Assembly: GCA_022605955.1 (NCBI GenBank)
Contig: JAKCOZ010000041.1
Location: 4,285,001 to 4,349,000, forward strand
Length of the DNA stretch: 64,000 nucleotides
Direction of reading: 5' to 3'
From: Rallus limicola
Taxonomy: Eukaryota > Chordata > Aves > Gruiformes > Rallidae
Shown: positions 13,186-28,763 of the stretch, piece by piece
Position numbering within the stretch: position 1 is the stretch's first letter
Layout: each line of letters starts with the position of its first letter
The notes under the pieces: model-generated
What the model saw: only the letters and a program-made list of their open reading frames with translations
Told to the model about the DNA's origin: nothing
The model's database searches: none
Position numbers and translations under genes: made by a program

Positions 13186-16100
13186 AAGGGTGCTTAATTT
13201 TAATGAATGTAGCAAGAAAAAGTGTTGACGTATTTCAGTACTATAGAGTTTATAAGGATCATGAGGTAGACATGCTGGGATCTTTTAAATGAAATAATGG
13301 TGACATTTGGATATGGACTATGTACAAACTCTTGCATTGGAAGCTTCATGTTTAGTGTTACAGATATGTCAATATATTTATGAAGTCTAATAAAACAATA
13401 TTTATATTGATATAGATAGTAAAGGGCACTACTGCAAAATATGTTAAGTTTTTGAAAAAAATAATTGCAATTTACTTCGTGCATCTGAAAGGAGGATAGC
13501 AAAAGTAAAATAGTTTATTTTTATATGTCTAATATGATTGCAATCAGAAAACAAATTTTTGCTATTTATTAAAAAAAAATGACATAGTATATTCTCATAT
13601 ACTGTCCTCCAAATACATACAAAAGTCTTTTGCAGAATCTTAGGAGAATAAGCTAGAGATATGAGTAATTTAGTATAAACCTTCTCTTGCAAAATTCTTT
13701 TTTAAACCAGGTAACATAAAAAGAGAAATGCTAAATACACTAGTATTTCAAAATGCAGAAAACTTCACTATAGCACAAATCCTGATTTGTCCTTTCTAGA
13801 GTCAAAGCAAACAGGATTTGGGTTGCTGGAAACCATGTGTAAGGATTAGCGTCAAACAATTCCTTTATATGCATATACATAGCTTCCTTGAATTATTTTT
13901 GTGTTGTGTGGGATTAACAAATAGCCTGGGTGAAGTGTTAACACTTGGGTGCTGTTTCACTCCAAATTGCATGTAATTCCTCCACCCTGTGCTGCTAGGC
14001 ATGGTGAAAAACTGAGTTTTTCTGTTTTGCACAGCTTTAATGCAAGAGTCTACCAAACAGGAGCTAAAAGGAACGTGTTCTACGTTGTACCAAGGACTAC
14101 CTGTAAAATTTGAGTTCTGCAAGATGATGAAAGCTCTGCCAAGCACCCAGTATTCTGAAGATCCTATTGAAAACAACTCAGTTTGGGAGCAAACATCCCT
14201 TAGGGGTAACAGAAGAGTTAAACCCTGAGAGAACAAAATCTGTTTCTATCACTTCACCTACAATGTATTCAAGAGATTTGAAATTCTCCTTTAGCAATCT
14301 GTGAACCTTGTTACTTAGTGGTTCACATTTTGGGAAAAAAACCACAACAAACATGGAATCTGTAATCCATGCTATAGGGAGAGGATCAATTAAGATCAAA
14401 AGTAGTGTCCAGTCACCGGCTCTGCCCTATCTCCAAGACACCAGCACCTGCCTTTTAGTATGAACAAACCTAGTCATCTAACTGTATGTTCTTTCATTTT
14501 CAACCGGATGCACAGATTAGTAGTTTTGCTTTTTATTTTGTCATCTGCAGCAATTTCCCAAGCTAATGAGATCAATCTTGCATGTAATACTACAGAGATG
14601 AATTTAAAAAAATACAGGGGCATAAATTTAACTTTATATAAATACAGAACTACTCTGTATTTCATAGGTAGTATAATTTGTCACTGTTTTTACTGCTATC
14701 ACCTCTTTTATTATCACCTCTTGTGATAATTACATGTGAAGGAACAGTTAGATGTTTGCCTAAAAGGTATTCAGCCAGTAGCAATGCAGACTTACCAGCT
14801 ACTGTTTAACAGAAAATCCCCCTTAATGATTTCTAGGAAGCTATTAAACTGCCCTCTTATCTAAATGAAAAGATCACTTTTCCTAAAATCTGCTTCAGGA
14901 GTGGCTAGCTGAGAAACTCCTTTTCTTCATTCAAAACCTTTTGTTGTTATGAACATTGAGCCACAGACACTCTCTCTTCAGGTGCCAAAGTACAGAATTA
15001 CCTGTAAGAACAATATGCTGGTTTAGTTAGTTACAGAAAGACCCCAGAACACACACAGCTATTTGTCTTCTGGAGCCACAGATGTTATTGAAACTACTCT
15101 GAAATCTTACTTTTTATTACCAAGTCTTTACTAATTAACTGGTAAAAAAAAAATAACCCAAAGCATTACCTATTTAAAACATCTACCATAATCATTCCTT
15201 GTTATACTGCTCCAGTTTATATAGGCACATGCTATTTTACCTGTATTTTTCTTTTCTAAAATTAATTTCACAACTCCACAGGGCAATTTTAAAACTAAGG
15301 AGAAAGTTACATATTGGCCAGCACTGCAACTGTGAGAATGAAAGGGAAGCCTAGATGCTGGAGTTCAAATAAGCCAGTTCAATTTTTTTATATCTAATTA
15401 GGTGTTATTTGTAACAATTATAAGCAGTTCTTTAGATGTTTGGTGGGGTTAATGTCTTTGAACTGGTAGGGTTTTATTTAGTTGAATTCTATACTATCAT
15501 TTACACTGACTCAGAGGAAGAACTGATTATTGGAGGTGTCACGATACATGTCACACTCGATGTCCAAAGCAAGCATCACTCCTTACTGTGAATAACCCCA
15601 CAGTTTGCAGATGGAGTCCTTCTGAGTTAAACTGACACTGTGGTGTATTGTGTCCCCTCTGTATTAAAGTCCCAGACCTGGAAAAGGGCAGCTAACCTGA
15701 CAGTCCTTTGCAAATGTAGGGCTGTTCCCTTCAGAGCCCAGTTGTTAGGTACAAGGCTTAAAGAACTTGTGAGTCAGCTACAGTGAAAATTCATGATGTA
15801 TTTTAGGTTGTCTTAATGTTCCTTATCACTTCTATACTTTTTATTGACTCAAAAAGGTACAAGTAATGTAGGCAGACCTAAATATATTGTATAGTAAGCC
15901 CTACTCTATAATTAAGATAGACAATTGCTACCATCAGTTTCATTTGTGTATTGACAGTGAAAGTATTGAACAAATTTTTTCTGGTTATTGTTTTATAGCT
16001 CAAATGTACAAGAACACACATTAAAATCCAGAAAACTTTTTTTCCCTTCAAATAGGTTTAAAAAAAAATTGTTAATGGTTATAAAGTAGATAAACAGAAA

Positions 16101-19100
16101 AACAAATTGAGAGAGTCACATGACAAATATATTGATCTGAAAATAGAGCTGCATATATTCCACTTGTGAGATACTCCCACCTGGGCTACGTACAGCCCCT
16201 TGGAGTGATGGACTGGCACCCTTTGGCACCCTGAGCTCTGTGATGGAAACCCAGACAGTGTGGGTCATGAAAATGTACTTCTGGGATGCAAAATGTCTCA
16301 GTTCCATCTGAGCAGGTATTTCTTCCCAAGGGCAAACACTTCTGCATATGATTACTTCTCTCAATCTAATATATCAATTTCTTCTTTCTTCAAGTAAATT
16401 GAAAACTACTGCAGATTTTTAACCAGTGTAGTTAAAAAGATACTTTTAAAGTTGGGGAAAAATAACCCATTTACACATCTGAAATATTTCCTGAGTTCAG
16501 ACAGAAACAGAGGGAGAGGACAGCAAAGTAATAGTAAGTGATTTGAGGCTCTTTCAAAATACTTTCAGGTTCATCACTTGACTAAAAGTTTCCCATTCTA
16601 TATTTAAAGCAGGCCACTGAATTTAAAGACTTAGATAATAAAGTATTAAGCCAAAATACTTAATCGAGTGAAGAACAGGAATTTAAGTGAAGCTTGACTA
16701 AGTTTTTCATTATATACACTATTTAGTGAAAAATATTACTAATTACAATTACTTCAGTAAATGTTATGTACTCACAGAAATTAAGCCTTCTGGACTGTGC
16801 AATTTTGTTTAATTTAATTTTATTTTTTAATGCCATAGCTAAATTTTTTCAGCATATTTTTTTTTGCTACCACAAGTTAACTAAGAGACCTAAGATATTT
16901 CAGAAATGTATTTTGTCAGAACTTTTCCTTACCAAAGTGTTGCATCTATCCATTTTCTAGAAGAGCTGTCTTGCTTCTGAGAAGTCACCTGAGCTGTGCT
17001 AAAGTTGTAGAGAAAAAAACCTTCTATACGTTCTTTCTAAAGCACAGTGACCCAATACATACCTATTGTCACTGAATTCAAGCTCAGGTAAGGATTTATA
17101 TGTGAAATTTAGCAGAACCATGCTAACAATTTGTAATTACCATGTAGTGGTTTTAGCTGTTATTTCTACAGAAGTATTTTCTGTAACATGTTTAGTCTTC
17201 ATTCTCTTTTAATCTACATATTCTGAGAGTTTGAGAAACTGATATTCCTGTGAGGTTGGTTAGCTTTCAGTGTAACTGTACTTTACATGCTCCAGCAGGG
17301 AAAAAAATTAGATTATTAACAGCATTTCTGTTTAATGAACATATATGACTTTCCTTCAAACTTTTCCAAAATTACCTTCATTTTTCCTATCCTCATAAAC
17401 ACTAACACCAATGATCTCAAGCTAGCAGACTGTCAAATAGATACTAGAACAGAGAGGGGAATTCTGGTTTATACAATCAGTGATGCAATGCTGAACTTTA
17501 TGCTCCCTCACATGTGGAAAGTTTTCTCCTTGTTGAGAAAACTCAGTGAAAGTTTTCTTAAATGCTGAAATGCTGATAATTCATCACAGAAACACATAAA
17601 CAACTTCTATCACATTTTCTACACTAAAAAGGCTTTATTTTAAAGGTCAGTGGCAACTTAAAGTAGAATGGAGCTCTGAAAGAGTAGAAACTTATAACCA
17701 AGACTGGGTAGACAGTACAGCCCTAACCACTGGCCTCACCTGTCCTGTACACGATTTGGCTACTTCACTTTTAGTTGGAAGTCAGACCCTGGAAGCGGAT
17801 GATGGGAAAAGTCAGAGAATGAGGCTCAGATGTGCTTTTTCTTTGACTCCAGAGATCTAACCATCATAAAGCACAATGCCAAGCTATATTCAGCACTGAG
17901 AGTCACTCAGACTGTCCCCCCTAAAAGATTCCATCCAGTCACCTCACCCATGGAAAGCACTTGCTCTCCTTCGTCTTCTCTACGGCATACTCCTAACAAA
18001 GTAAAAAGCATCAACCTACTACTAGTTTCCCTCCCAGTGCTTGGCCCTTCTACTCTTCAGATGTACAAACACCTTCACAGCTATGCCTTGGAAGTTTATA
18101 TATGTAGGTCAATGCAGGTGTAAGAACTTTGGCTAGCAGGACACATGGGACAAATTATTAAATGTTGTCCATGTCCTGCCCTCTCCTTAGGAGTCTGGGG
18201 ACCCAGTTGGACTTTTCAACACTTTTCATTTTTACACAGAATGTGATGAAGAACACACATATCCTTTCATCTAGCACTCCCAAAAGTTTTTAGTCCCTGT
18301 TCTTGGCAACACAGAGCTTCCATAAAGCAGAAGCCATAACAGAGTGGGATTTTAAGAAATCAGGACTTCCCTAAAAATAATCACCCTAACTCTAGGAAAT
18401 CTGAAATAAAAAATAAATTAGAATCCAATGACATACAGTAGAATATGTTTCATACATCAGTATTCTTGGAATTTGCTTGCTAACTTCACAAAACTAGACA
18501 GCTTTGCTTAACACAGAGGTGCAGTACCCCAAAAATACAGCAACTGCTGAAAACAGTGCAGAGCCCCAGGACACAGGAAATTAAGATGAAGGCAAGCACA
18601 AAACTGAAGTTACAGTGGGAAGATGTAAACTGTATGCAAATCCATTGACTTTTTCTGGTAGGACCACCATGGGATTTACAAATAGAGTCAGCATTTAGAT
18701 TTCATAGGTCAGAACCTCAGCCTGTAAAACTGATATAGCCTAACTGAAAGCACTGAATTCACTGGACATACTCCAACTTGCATTCTCCAAGGATCTCTGG
18801 TGCTATCTAGTATAGGAATGATTCTTCCCAGAGGTGTTATATGTGGTACATCCATACATTTCTGCATTATTAAAGACACTTGCCTTTTCCTTCATGCTGT
18901 AACTGTTAGGCTTCATTGCTCTTGTTAGGACCTATTATAGAGGGCTTTTTCACTATGAATTATAACATAGGTGACAGCTGGCTGCTTGAATGGTTTCTGT
19001 AATATTCAATATGGAGAAAGATTCAGAGTTTCCTTCTAAAACAATTTTATGAAGTCCTCCCCAACTCCCTCCTTCCATAGCCCTAACTAACAAGGCTATC

Positions 19101-22100
19101 AAAGAATTTAAACTTTTTGATATTAGTATAGTAGTTATAATAAGAATGTTGATTTTGCTATTATCATGCTTTATATTCCCATTACTGTAAGATCAAAATA
19201 TGTTTTCATACTCAGAGCATTTAAATCACAATGCAAGAACAACTAAACAACATTACATCCCTACATATAAGATATATTAAATGAAGAAAACTATAAACAG
19301 ATAGTATTCATGTGGTATTGAGCTTCAACAACACTAACAATAACTTGTTCAACCTGATGTGCATTAGGATAGTGTATTTTACTTTTAGACTAATTTATTC
19401 CATGGCAAGTTCTTTCTTTCTGCAGAATTGCTTGCTCAACCTAAATACTAATAATGCTGGCAAGACAAAGAGGAAGATGCAGATATTCTGTTGGCACTTA
19501 GGTATTCTGCTTCCATTGCAAAAGGTAATGCATCTCCCACCTCCATCATGCCTGATCATGTCATTAAATGTTCTTTACTGAAATCTTGAGGAAGTACTTG
19601 GGTGTACGGAGTAAAACACTGCATCAAAAGAAATTAAGGAGCTACTTCTGTAAATATTACTTCTCAGAAAACATTAAAGCTCATCCTGATTGCCCAAGTA
19701 GAGGCAGCTTGTCTACCTGCCTGGATTCAGTTGCCACTGCAGAAGATCTGGTCTCATCTCCACCCATACAGGGACCTCACATGCCCCAGGGTGGCACAAG
19801 ACATCCATTTCCAGGTGGCTTAACCAAGCCCTTAATTTGACTGCCAGGATAGGCACCTATCCTGGCTCTGTATCTGTGTTGTCTTTGTGCTCAATACAGG
19901 ATGTTTCAGTGTCATTCAGCCAATGACAAGATGCCTCTAACATAACTCAGACTGCCAAAGACAGCTGGAGACAGAAAAGTTAAGAAAGCCCTCTCATTAA
20001 ATTTTACCCTGCCACCAGTGAGACCACTTCTTGAATAGGAATAATTCATTTTAATACCAAAAAGCACTTTCGAAATTGTGAAAAGCATACATTCAAGAAT
20101 AAAGAAAGGGAAAAATAAAAAGAAGACATCTCTGATTCTTCTGGACGCTAGTTGAAATGTGCATTCCTGGGAGTGGTGATATGCCTATTTTATTCCATTT
20201 ACTCAGGAAACAAAAAAATCCCAAGTAAAACTAAAGATAAAAATGCTGAACAAAAGATGGTTTCTGCTAATTTGTATTATTATGCCAGATTTTCCCCTTC
20301 CAGCAGACGGGCATCTTTCTTAGCCCATCTATTGAACTAACTCACTCACTCATTCAAATACTATGAGAGAGAGGACCTTTAGCAAAGCCTAATATTAATA
20401 CTGTAAAGCATGTTAGGGACATGATGAGGTGTGCATACTGCTCACAGTGTAGAGAAAACTGTTTCATGGCAATGTCTTGTGTATGAACTCCCCTCCTCTC
20501 TGCTCCCACTGCCCCTCACAGGCTGCATAAAGAACATTTCTAGCAAACTGGGGCTACACTTTGGGACTCACTATGGCTGTTGGGTAACTTAGTATAGTTG
20601 TTGCAAAAAAATGTTAATTTTTCACATATTGCCAAAAGGTGGACAGTGTTTTAAATCACAACCAGGGGGAAAAAATCTGTAGCCCTGTCATCTGCATTTT
20701 AAATTTACATGTTATTTTATGATAGCGGCATATTCTAAGATTATTTGCCTTTTCCTGTGATTAACATGGTCTACACACCTACACTAAATCCTCACAGAAG
20801 AAATCCAGTGACTTTGTTCAGAAGTGCTCCATGCCAACAACGTAAGCCGATGTCAGTATGATGCAGGAATGTGAAATTAAGCCTATTAATGAAGTTTTAG
20901 CAATTATATTTGAAAAAAATTTAAATTACTATATTTTGGACATATTTTTTACTTCCTTTAGGGCAAACTACAGCATTTTGAAATCAGCTTTGTGTAAAGA
21001 ACCAGTATTTTATCCAGTAAAATCATAACAAAATATCTATCTATTTTGTTAGAGGATTTATTCCTTATGTATATCATGTAACCTTTAAAACAATGTGTCA
21101 ATAAAGCATAGGTTATATTTGTTTCTGATTTCATAATGATTATTATGGTTTAACACTAACCAGCATTTTACCCACAATAAAGTCTGCTAATATACAGAGG
21201 TTATAAAACTTCTTTATCAATGACAACAGTTTTTTCTTTTTAGGTTATTTTAATGTTTGAAGGACTTTACGAATTACTTGGCAACATAAGATTTTCATAT
21301 TATAACTAAAATATCATATACATGAAGACCTTGCTAGGACTATTTAAGAATTCATTCAAGAAAAACAAAATGGACTTCAGAGGCTGGCACATATTTGGTT
21401 TAAATAAAAATTTTACTTTTTTTCTGCATGTATATGAAACATCCTAGGGTAGTTTACCCCCAACAAATGTGTTTTTTAAGAGGTATGGGTAAGCTTTCTA
21501 CTCCTGATCCTGCTGTGCAGTATTCTTACACACTGCTGTTTTGCCACTGATGTGTTCCTACTATTAAAAACTTGACAAGCCCAAAGGTGAAAAAAAAGAA
21601 ATAAAATACAATTTAAATGATTACTCAAATGCTTTAGACTCCTTTGATGTGGGAATTGTTACAGTAAAAACATACAGAAGTGTAAATTGCCTCTTTCTTG
21701 AGTAATTTAATCTACGTGGTTATTTTGTTTCTTCTAATACTGCCTCAGCTTGCCTAAAAGACACTGCAAATCCATACAGAGTATATCCAACTCATTCCAT
21801 ATTATTTTATTAATATAATTTCGTTCCTTCATCTTCTCTCTGACACCTTCACAATGGTCTTAATTCCTTCTTGTTTTTCAAAGTGCCCACAGTGGAAGCT
21901 CTCAGGTTGACAATACTTCTAGCATGTTCTAATCTGCCTCTTTGCGGTCTATCAAGTCAATGATCTGCAAACTAAGAAGGGTATAATTAGAGACTGACAC
22001 GTCCAAAGGAATTGCTATGGTCTATCATGTCACAGGCACTGACCCAATAGACTGTAACAGTTTTGGTCTGTTGGATTAGGAATCAATGTTTTACTAAGTC

Positions 22101-24786
22101 CCCAACTCCGTATTTATCCAGTCTGCTGAATTCAACACATGTAAAAATGCTCAAGTCACACTTTCTTTCAATACCCTCTAAGAGTGAAGAACCTCATATT
22201 AAAGAGATATTCCCTGTTTTAAAAATGTGAAGCAATCCTTTTTTTTTCCACTTCTCTTTAGAGGAAAAACATGCACGAAAATGCATCAAAGGAATATATC
22301 TATAATTACGGTTATTTACTATGAACTTTTATTTTACAGTAAGAAACACTCATGATAAAATTCATCTGATATAACCTGATGCCAGCTAGATGCAGTAAAC
22401 AGAAAGAAAAAAGGGTATTAAAGATGTATGGAAATGACAGACTAGGTGCACTGATTTTTTTAAAAAAATTAGTAGCATTTAATAATTTCCACTATGCTTG
22501 AGAAGAAACTAGCAGCAAAAGTACTCAGCATCCTTAAACTTGCAGCACTTTAGGAGCCAGTTATGGAAACCTGGGCTCTGGTGTTTCTCTACCTTCTCTC
22601 TCAGTTTTTTCTTCATGATTTCGAGCATGGATGTCAAAGTAGATTTTACAGTAATAGACAAGTCTGTTCTGGTCTATGGAGGTTGTTAAAATATCCCTTG
22701 ATACTACTGTGAAGGAGAATGGAAACTACAGGAAGGAGAAGTAGAAGCAGAGTATGAAGAATACAAGCTCTGACCAGATGGAAGTTTCATATTTGATGTT
22801 AACCATCATTCTGGGCAAGGAATCTAAGCTTTTTCACTACAGTATTAACTTGGATTTGAACTAGTGAAGTAGTTTTATAGCTACATGGATATTACACGAA
22901 TACTGAGATTACATACAACCTTCCAAGTATCAGAAAACATGCTGATTTTACCAAATATTAGAGGAAAGTCTTAAAACATACCAGTATATAAAGTTGCTTT
23001 CTAGACTTGGTAGGAGATTATCTTTTTCTGAAATGCTAGTTTGCCATGTTTTCCTACATTAATATGACTCCTTGTGTCCCCCCAAAAAGCAATATATCTA
23101 CAGTATTTTAGAATGAAACATGTTTCAATCATTAGAAAGTACCCTATGCAATACATTTTTATTTCAGGAAATTCCTTTCAAATCACTCTTCACCAAATTT
23201 TGTTCATCGTATTTTAAACTCTTTGATTATTTTTTTTTCCCTGCTACATTCTCTTTATTATTCATATTCACCCACTTTTACTTCCCAATTCCTTCCCTAA
23301 CAGGTATCGTTATAGCTATAACATGAGTCATATACTCCAGCCATTCTCAAAACTGTGATCTGAGTGATGAATATGGATTATGAAATATTAAAATTATGCC
23401 AGTGACCCTCTAGTTTGCCACAGATCAGATACAGACATAAGACATACAAGCCTAATATGTAGATACCTGACTTCATTACCCCTCTGCAATAGCAACAATT
23501 TATTCTTTTAGTCTGATGTTAAGTATTAGCGAATAAACAAGTTTTAGCTACCATACAGGATAACCAGAAAAAAAAAACCCTAGACCAAGCAAACATCACC
23601 ACATCAAACGTAAATGTCTGAAGAAGTGTTAAATATATGTTATTATTGTTACAAAAGCTAAACACAACCCTTGTTCCTTGTGAAGATGCTAACTGATCCT
23701 TCTCATTCTCAAAATTTCAGGAGCTCAGGATATGGGGTTTACAAGTCTCGCTTCTGTATCATCTTGTCCCCTAAACTTTGCCTTTTTTAAGATTCAACTT
23801 GTGCAGCAAAATTAAAAAATGTTTGAAGGGTCCCACTGGGAGTAGAAGAGTGAAGTTATTGCTATATTCTATTATTTTTCCTCTTTGAACCCGGTTTCTT
23901 TTGAAATTAAAACTGTGTATGGAAAGTCTCTTTCCTAAATCTTAGTGATCATGAAAGGAATGAAGTGCTACACTTTAAAATATTTATCCTTCTATAAAAT
24001 TATTTAATGGAAAATTAAATTCTGACTGAACATGCTATTATATTTTATATGCTCTCCAACACCTAATTTTTAGTATATATCACTAGTAAGATCCTCAAGA
24101 GAAAATAATTTGAATAAAACAATAGTGGTTTTTGTTGTTTATTCTCAAAATAGAAGATATTAAAAGTCTGCAATATACAAAAAAAATCAGCTCAATTTGG
24201 AGCAGCTCTTATTTTATATTTTATGTATTTTTGATCTTCATTCTAATTTTTCATTCATCAATGAACATGTTTCCAATTAAATTAAATCAGTACCTATTCT
24301 ATTTTAGGGTACTCTGACCGAAAATATATCAAGTATTACTCACTATGACTTGCTCAAAGAGAACTGGAAAATATAGGCATGTTGAAAATGTAAACTATTA
24401 GAATATCAAGATAGTACTGGGAGAAAAAATTCAGATCTGGAAGATATGCAAAACTTCCATATGACAAAATCTCCTGTCTCAAATTTCATACAAAATCCTA
24501 TGTATGACCACAGAACATGTAACACAAACGGATAGACTAAAAAAAATAGAGAAAGATATATTTTATACTACAAAGTGTTATGTGTGAAATCTTTTTGATT
24601 ATGCCTTCTTTGCTTTTAAAAAAGATGAGTGAAAAGAAAAAGCGGTCAGCTTCCAGTGATGAGGGATCTAATCCAGACAGCAGAGAAGTCAGTGGGAATC
24701 TTCCCCTCGTTTGTTGTAAGATATAAATTTAACACAGTATTAAAAAAAGGGAGTTACACTGAGAGCAAAATGACTCTGTACATCTC

Positions 24787-24855
24787 TGTGTGCGCGCGCA
24801 GGGGTGTGTGTTTGTGGGTGGGTGATGGATGGGGAATGTGTGTGTATATATGTGA
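24787..24855. repeat. GT/GC-rich alternating purine-pyrimidine tract
   Basis: TGTGTGCGCGCGCA followed by GTGTGTGT, GTGGGTGGGTGATGGATGG and TGTGTGTGTATATATGTG. It is an imperfect microsatellite. The transcript carries CA-rich and CCCACC-rich sequence. Confidence 0.85.
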
Positions 24856-27800
24856 ATACACAATCGTACATATATAAACACACATAATTATCATTAAGTC
24901 TAAGAGGGTTAGCAAGCAGTACACGTGAAATGAGTGCCTTTCAGACAAGGCAGCTTTAATTTTACTGAGCTCTCGTTTCATTATACTATGATATACACTT
25001 TCATAAATATTGCTGACAAAAGTAATATGCAAGAGTGGAACATTTTTCTTACCCCGATCAAAGATGCAATAACCAAATCATAAAACACAAAACCAATAGC
25101 CAATCAATGTGAATAAGTCTGCCCATAGGCTTAATTCAAGCAAGCCATTCACTGAGCTATGTGATGGATCTGTCAAATCCAATACAGCATTACAGACATA
25201 CTAGCAACATCAAGTGAACATGCAATGACAAAATGACAATACGCCCCACTGCCATGCTTTGACTTTTTCTACCTCATAAATATAAAACTTGATAGTTTTG
25301 CTAGTTTCTCTAACTTTAGAGATGGACAGAAATCTAACAACTATTCTTTTTAGGTATATTTAAAAAAAAAAATTCATGAAAGGTGAATAAAAGCTGTACA
25401 AACATTTTATTGCCCTCTGATTTAGTGTCTTTTACACATCCTTCCAATTATTTTTTCCAAACACTTCTGGCAAAACTCCAGAATGATTAAGAACATATAT
25501 AGACCAGTAGGCTCTCTGTTACCAGCTATAAGAGTTGAATAACATATGAGAAATATTTTAAATATTGCAAAGTTAAACATGACTTTTTGGATCCATTTTT
25601 GCAAAGAGCTTCAAATGTTTAAATGCAATTTAGCATGATGATAGATCACAGTGTAAAAATCCAATTCTAAATGTTTTACAGTTCTATTCAGTGATTATAT
25701 TGCTTCATAAGTAAAAATAAAATTTACCTGTTTGCTTGTTAGTTTTGTTGGCTTTGGTTTACAGACCTAAGAAATGACTGGATAGATCTGCAAGTTCTAC
25801 CTCCATCGTAAAATTTATTCATTTTAGGAGTACATGATTCATTCTAACTGATACTTAGGATTTTGCGATGATTTTTTTCATGAGATTTCCCTGCCACCTG
25901 ACTCTCCCCTGTATACCTGTTCTTTGCCCATTTCCAGCACTATATCCAGCTGTGACAAACAAGGATACCATTGCATATCTTTGCAATAGAGCTCTCTTAC
26001 GGTGATCATTATCCATTGACTTGGGGTATTGATTCTGGAGTTCCAAATCTTTCCATTAACCTTTATTTTTAATTTACCAAAACATGTCTCCAATCTATAG
26101 ATTTCCTCTTTCCACCTCCTGACTTAGGAAGAATGTCAAATAGGGAACATTAGCATCCATCACATGTGTAAGCTATGATCAAAAACATAAAGCTCTTTCT
26201 ATGATATGTCACTGCTTCAATAGTACATACTCACTGGTCCTGACTTCATTTTTCTGGGCATTTTTTGCACATAAACGTATAAGTATAAATATATCTAATA
26301 TGTAATTAAATTAAATGGGCGCTCAAAACTAAATTAAGTGTATACGGAGATATGAAATCTTCAATATTGTCAGAGGACAGCAGATGTTTATTACATTGAG
26401 AAGAAAAGATACCAGCAGTTGTACTGAACTATTTCAGCACTGTAAATATTACTAATTCACAAAAGTTGCTAAATTAAATGAATTAAAAAATGAATGAAAA
26501 GTTAATCAATTTAAGCAAACTGTAGTTGGAAGCAATAAGAGGTATCCATGTTTGCACACAGTTTCCCATATGCAATGACATGTTTGAGCAGATTGTTATT
26601 TTTGTTTTCTATGCTAGTTTTAGGACTCTCCCATAAAGAAATTCAGTTACAATATCGGTAATTAAGACAAGAAACCATATTCATTTGGGGGAAGCAGATT
26701 GAAGATGAGGGTTAACCACATTTAAAAAGAGAAGCTAAATTAATGAAGAAAAAATCCAAAAGATACAAAATTCATTTAAGATATTTAAAATTATGCAAGC
26801 AAAGACAGGTTATTACAATTCTAATTATACATAAAGTGTGTCTGAAAATTAGACATTTTAAAAAAAAAATAATTAAGGGTTGTAACAACTGCATTACTAC
26901 TGATGCCATCTTCCTTAACAGCAGTTAAGAGCACTGTTGTCTTTGACAAGTCCTTTACTTTTTTTTGTCAGTGTAACTCTTAGTGATGTTGACTCTCTAC
27001 CCATGGCAGAACACGTGACCAACTGATGCTTTATATTACAGCATTTGATTCTCTTTATGAGAAGGTACATTAATTCAGAATTAAAGCATTTAGAAATCAG
27101 AACTTCATTTAGTCATCGGAATAAACACCCTAGAAAATGACCTGGGGACATCTGAGCAATATCTGGCAAAAAATGACTAACCACAGGTTATTTATAATTT
27201 TGTCCTTCCAGTTTAGTAAGTTTTTAGAAGCAGGAATTATCTTCTATTATAAACTCACAGAAAAATACTAGAGCTGCAACGTGCTAACACACCTTTGTGG
27301 AAATGAAATGAAACTACCGAGTAGGACTTCACCTGGTAGGTTACCCTAAGTAGAAACAGTACATCGTGAACAGGGTGCATACAGCACATATCTATTTGAT
27401 ATTACTGATCCAAAATTAATAGAAAGTAACTTGCTTACCTGTCTGACACAGCATGCCTCAGCCACACATGCAAATTATTTTATTCACATAACTTTAAAAA
27501 ATATATCCTCATTACCCAGAATAAGCATTTGAAAGGCAAATAATGCATGCATAGCATTGTAACATTCATACCATGGTACTTTGTTCTAAAAATACAGAAT
27601 CCATGAACAGCACTTCAGTTTAATAAACAGTTCACTGAATTTTCTCAATCTGTTGATTTCTTTAAGAAACGAACATGTAAGACAGTGTCTAATTTGGCAT
27701 CTAAGGAATTTTTCAATACATATTTAAGACTGAAGAAATTATCTCCACAATTCCAAGGGAAAATTTTCTTCTATCAGGAATTGAGAAGTGTGACCTCACT

Positions 27801-28763
27801 TTTCACTGCTACTGTGAAGCAAAATGTATGTGTGTATCTGCCTTTCACAATATACATCCTCTCTTTATGGCTGTACGCTCTTCAAGAACTTGAAAAGTGC
27901 AAAAGATAACATAGATTTCTAAAGGGTACAGTTTATGAAGAAAACATCGGATATTCTTTCTTTCCATTAAAAAAATCTTGTCCACACACTGCAAAGACTT
28001 AATTTTATGCTATTTGACAAAATCCTACTCCTACTGAAGTCAATAGCAATTTAGACATTGACTTCAAAGGGCTCCCAATTTTCATCTTGCAAGAAGATGA
28101 GTTAATTTATGTGAACATCGCTTTTAGTTTATCTAAGTTAAGTCTTTGCATGCTTCTCTTATGCAGATTGTAATAATATCTTTCATTCATGGTATTATTA
28201 CCACCAAAATACCACATTTTGAGGAGGAAAAAATAGAAGAACTCTTTTTTTACTGAAGAAAAGAACTGACTTTTATTATTTTTTTCTTACTATTTCAAAA
28301 AAAATCAAATGCCTGGAAATGCTGTTTTGTCTTTGTTAGTTCTAGTTTGGATAGAGTTCATTCTCAATTTCCACTGACTAAAACACTGTCAATGTGAATT
28401 GAGGGCACTCAGTAGGTTCAGGTTCTAAATCAACTGAAATAATACTCCTAAGAGGAATAATGATCTTTAGTAGCAGACCATCATGAAGCTGTACATCTAT
28501 TTATCTACATTGTACAAGGGTCACAGACTTTAACTGGATGATCTACAGCTTGGGAATGTGCACATCTCATGCCTGATTCTCAATTAAGGCCTAAAATCTC
28601 TCAATTTATGGCTATTCATGGATTATAATAAAACAGCCTGCTTTAGAGATCACAATTATCTGCAGAGCAACAAGACAGTTATGAGACTTCAACAAGGCAA
28701 ATTTATAGATTAATCTTCAACTTCCACTGGTCAAATATTGATGAGTAGTAAGTGAGGTCTTAC

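Larger units (their letters stand above)
1..28763 (-). other. RBFOX1: RBFOX1 intron downstream of the 65-nt exon (partial)
   Basis: Intronic DNA 3' of the 65-nt exon, at least 28.7 kb, open at the window edge. Apart from the CR1 copies, microsatellites and conserved-looking blocks listed separately, I see no exon, RNA gene or recognisable element in 1-1255, 1601-4200, 4230-6400, 6790-8570, 10840-12950 and 13190-28763. Open frames here are at most about 120 codons, scattered on both strands, without family resemblance or splice context. I searched for the expected next RBFOX1 exons (YGRVYAADPYHH and the FAPY terminus) and did not find them. Base composition is AT-rich with very few CpG. Confidence 0.8.

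Noticed and set aside
13865..14236. 123-codon minus-strand frame in intron
   Set aside because: No recognisable domain, no splice context, ordinary AT-rich intron composition.
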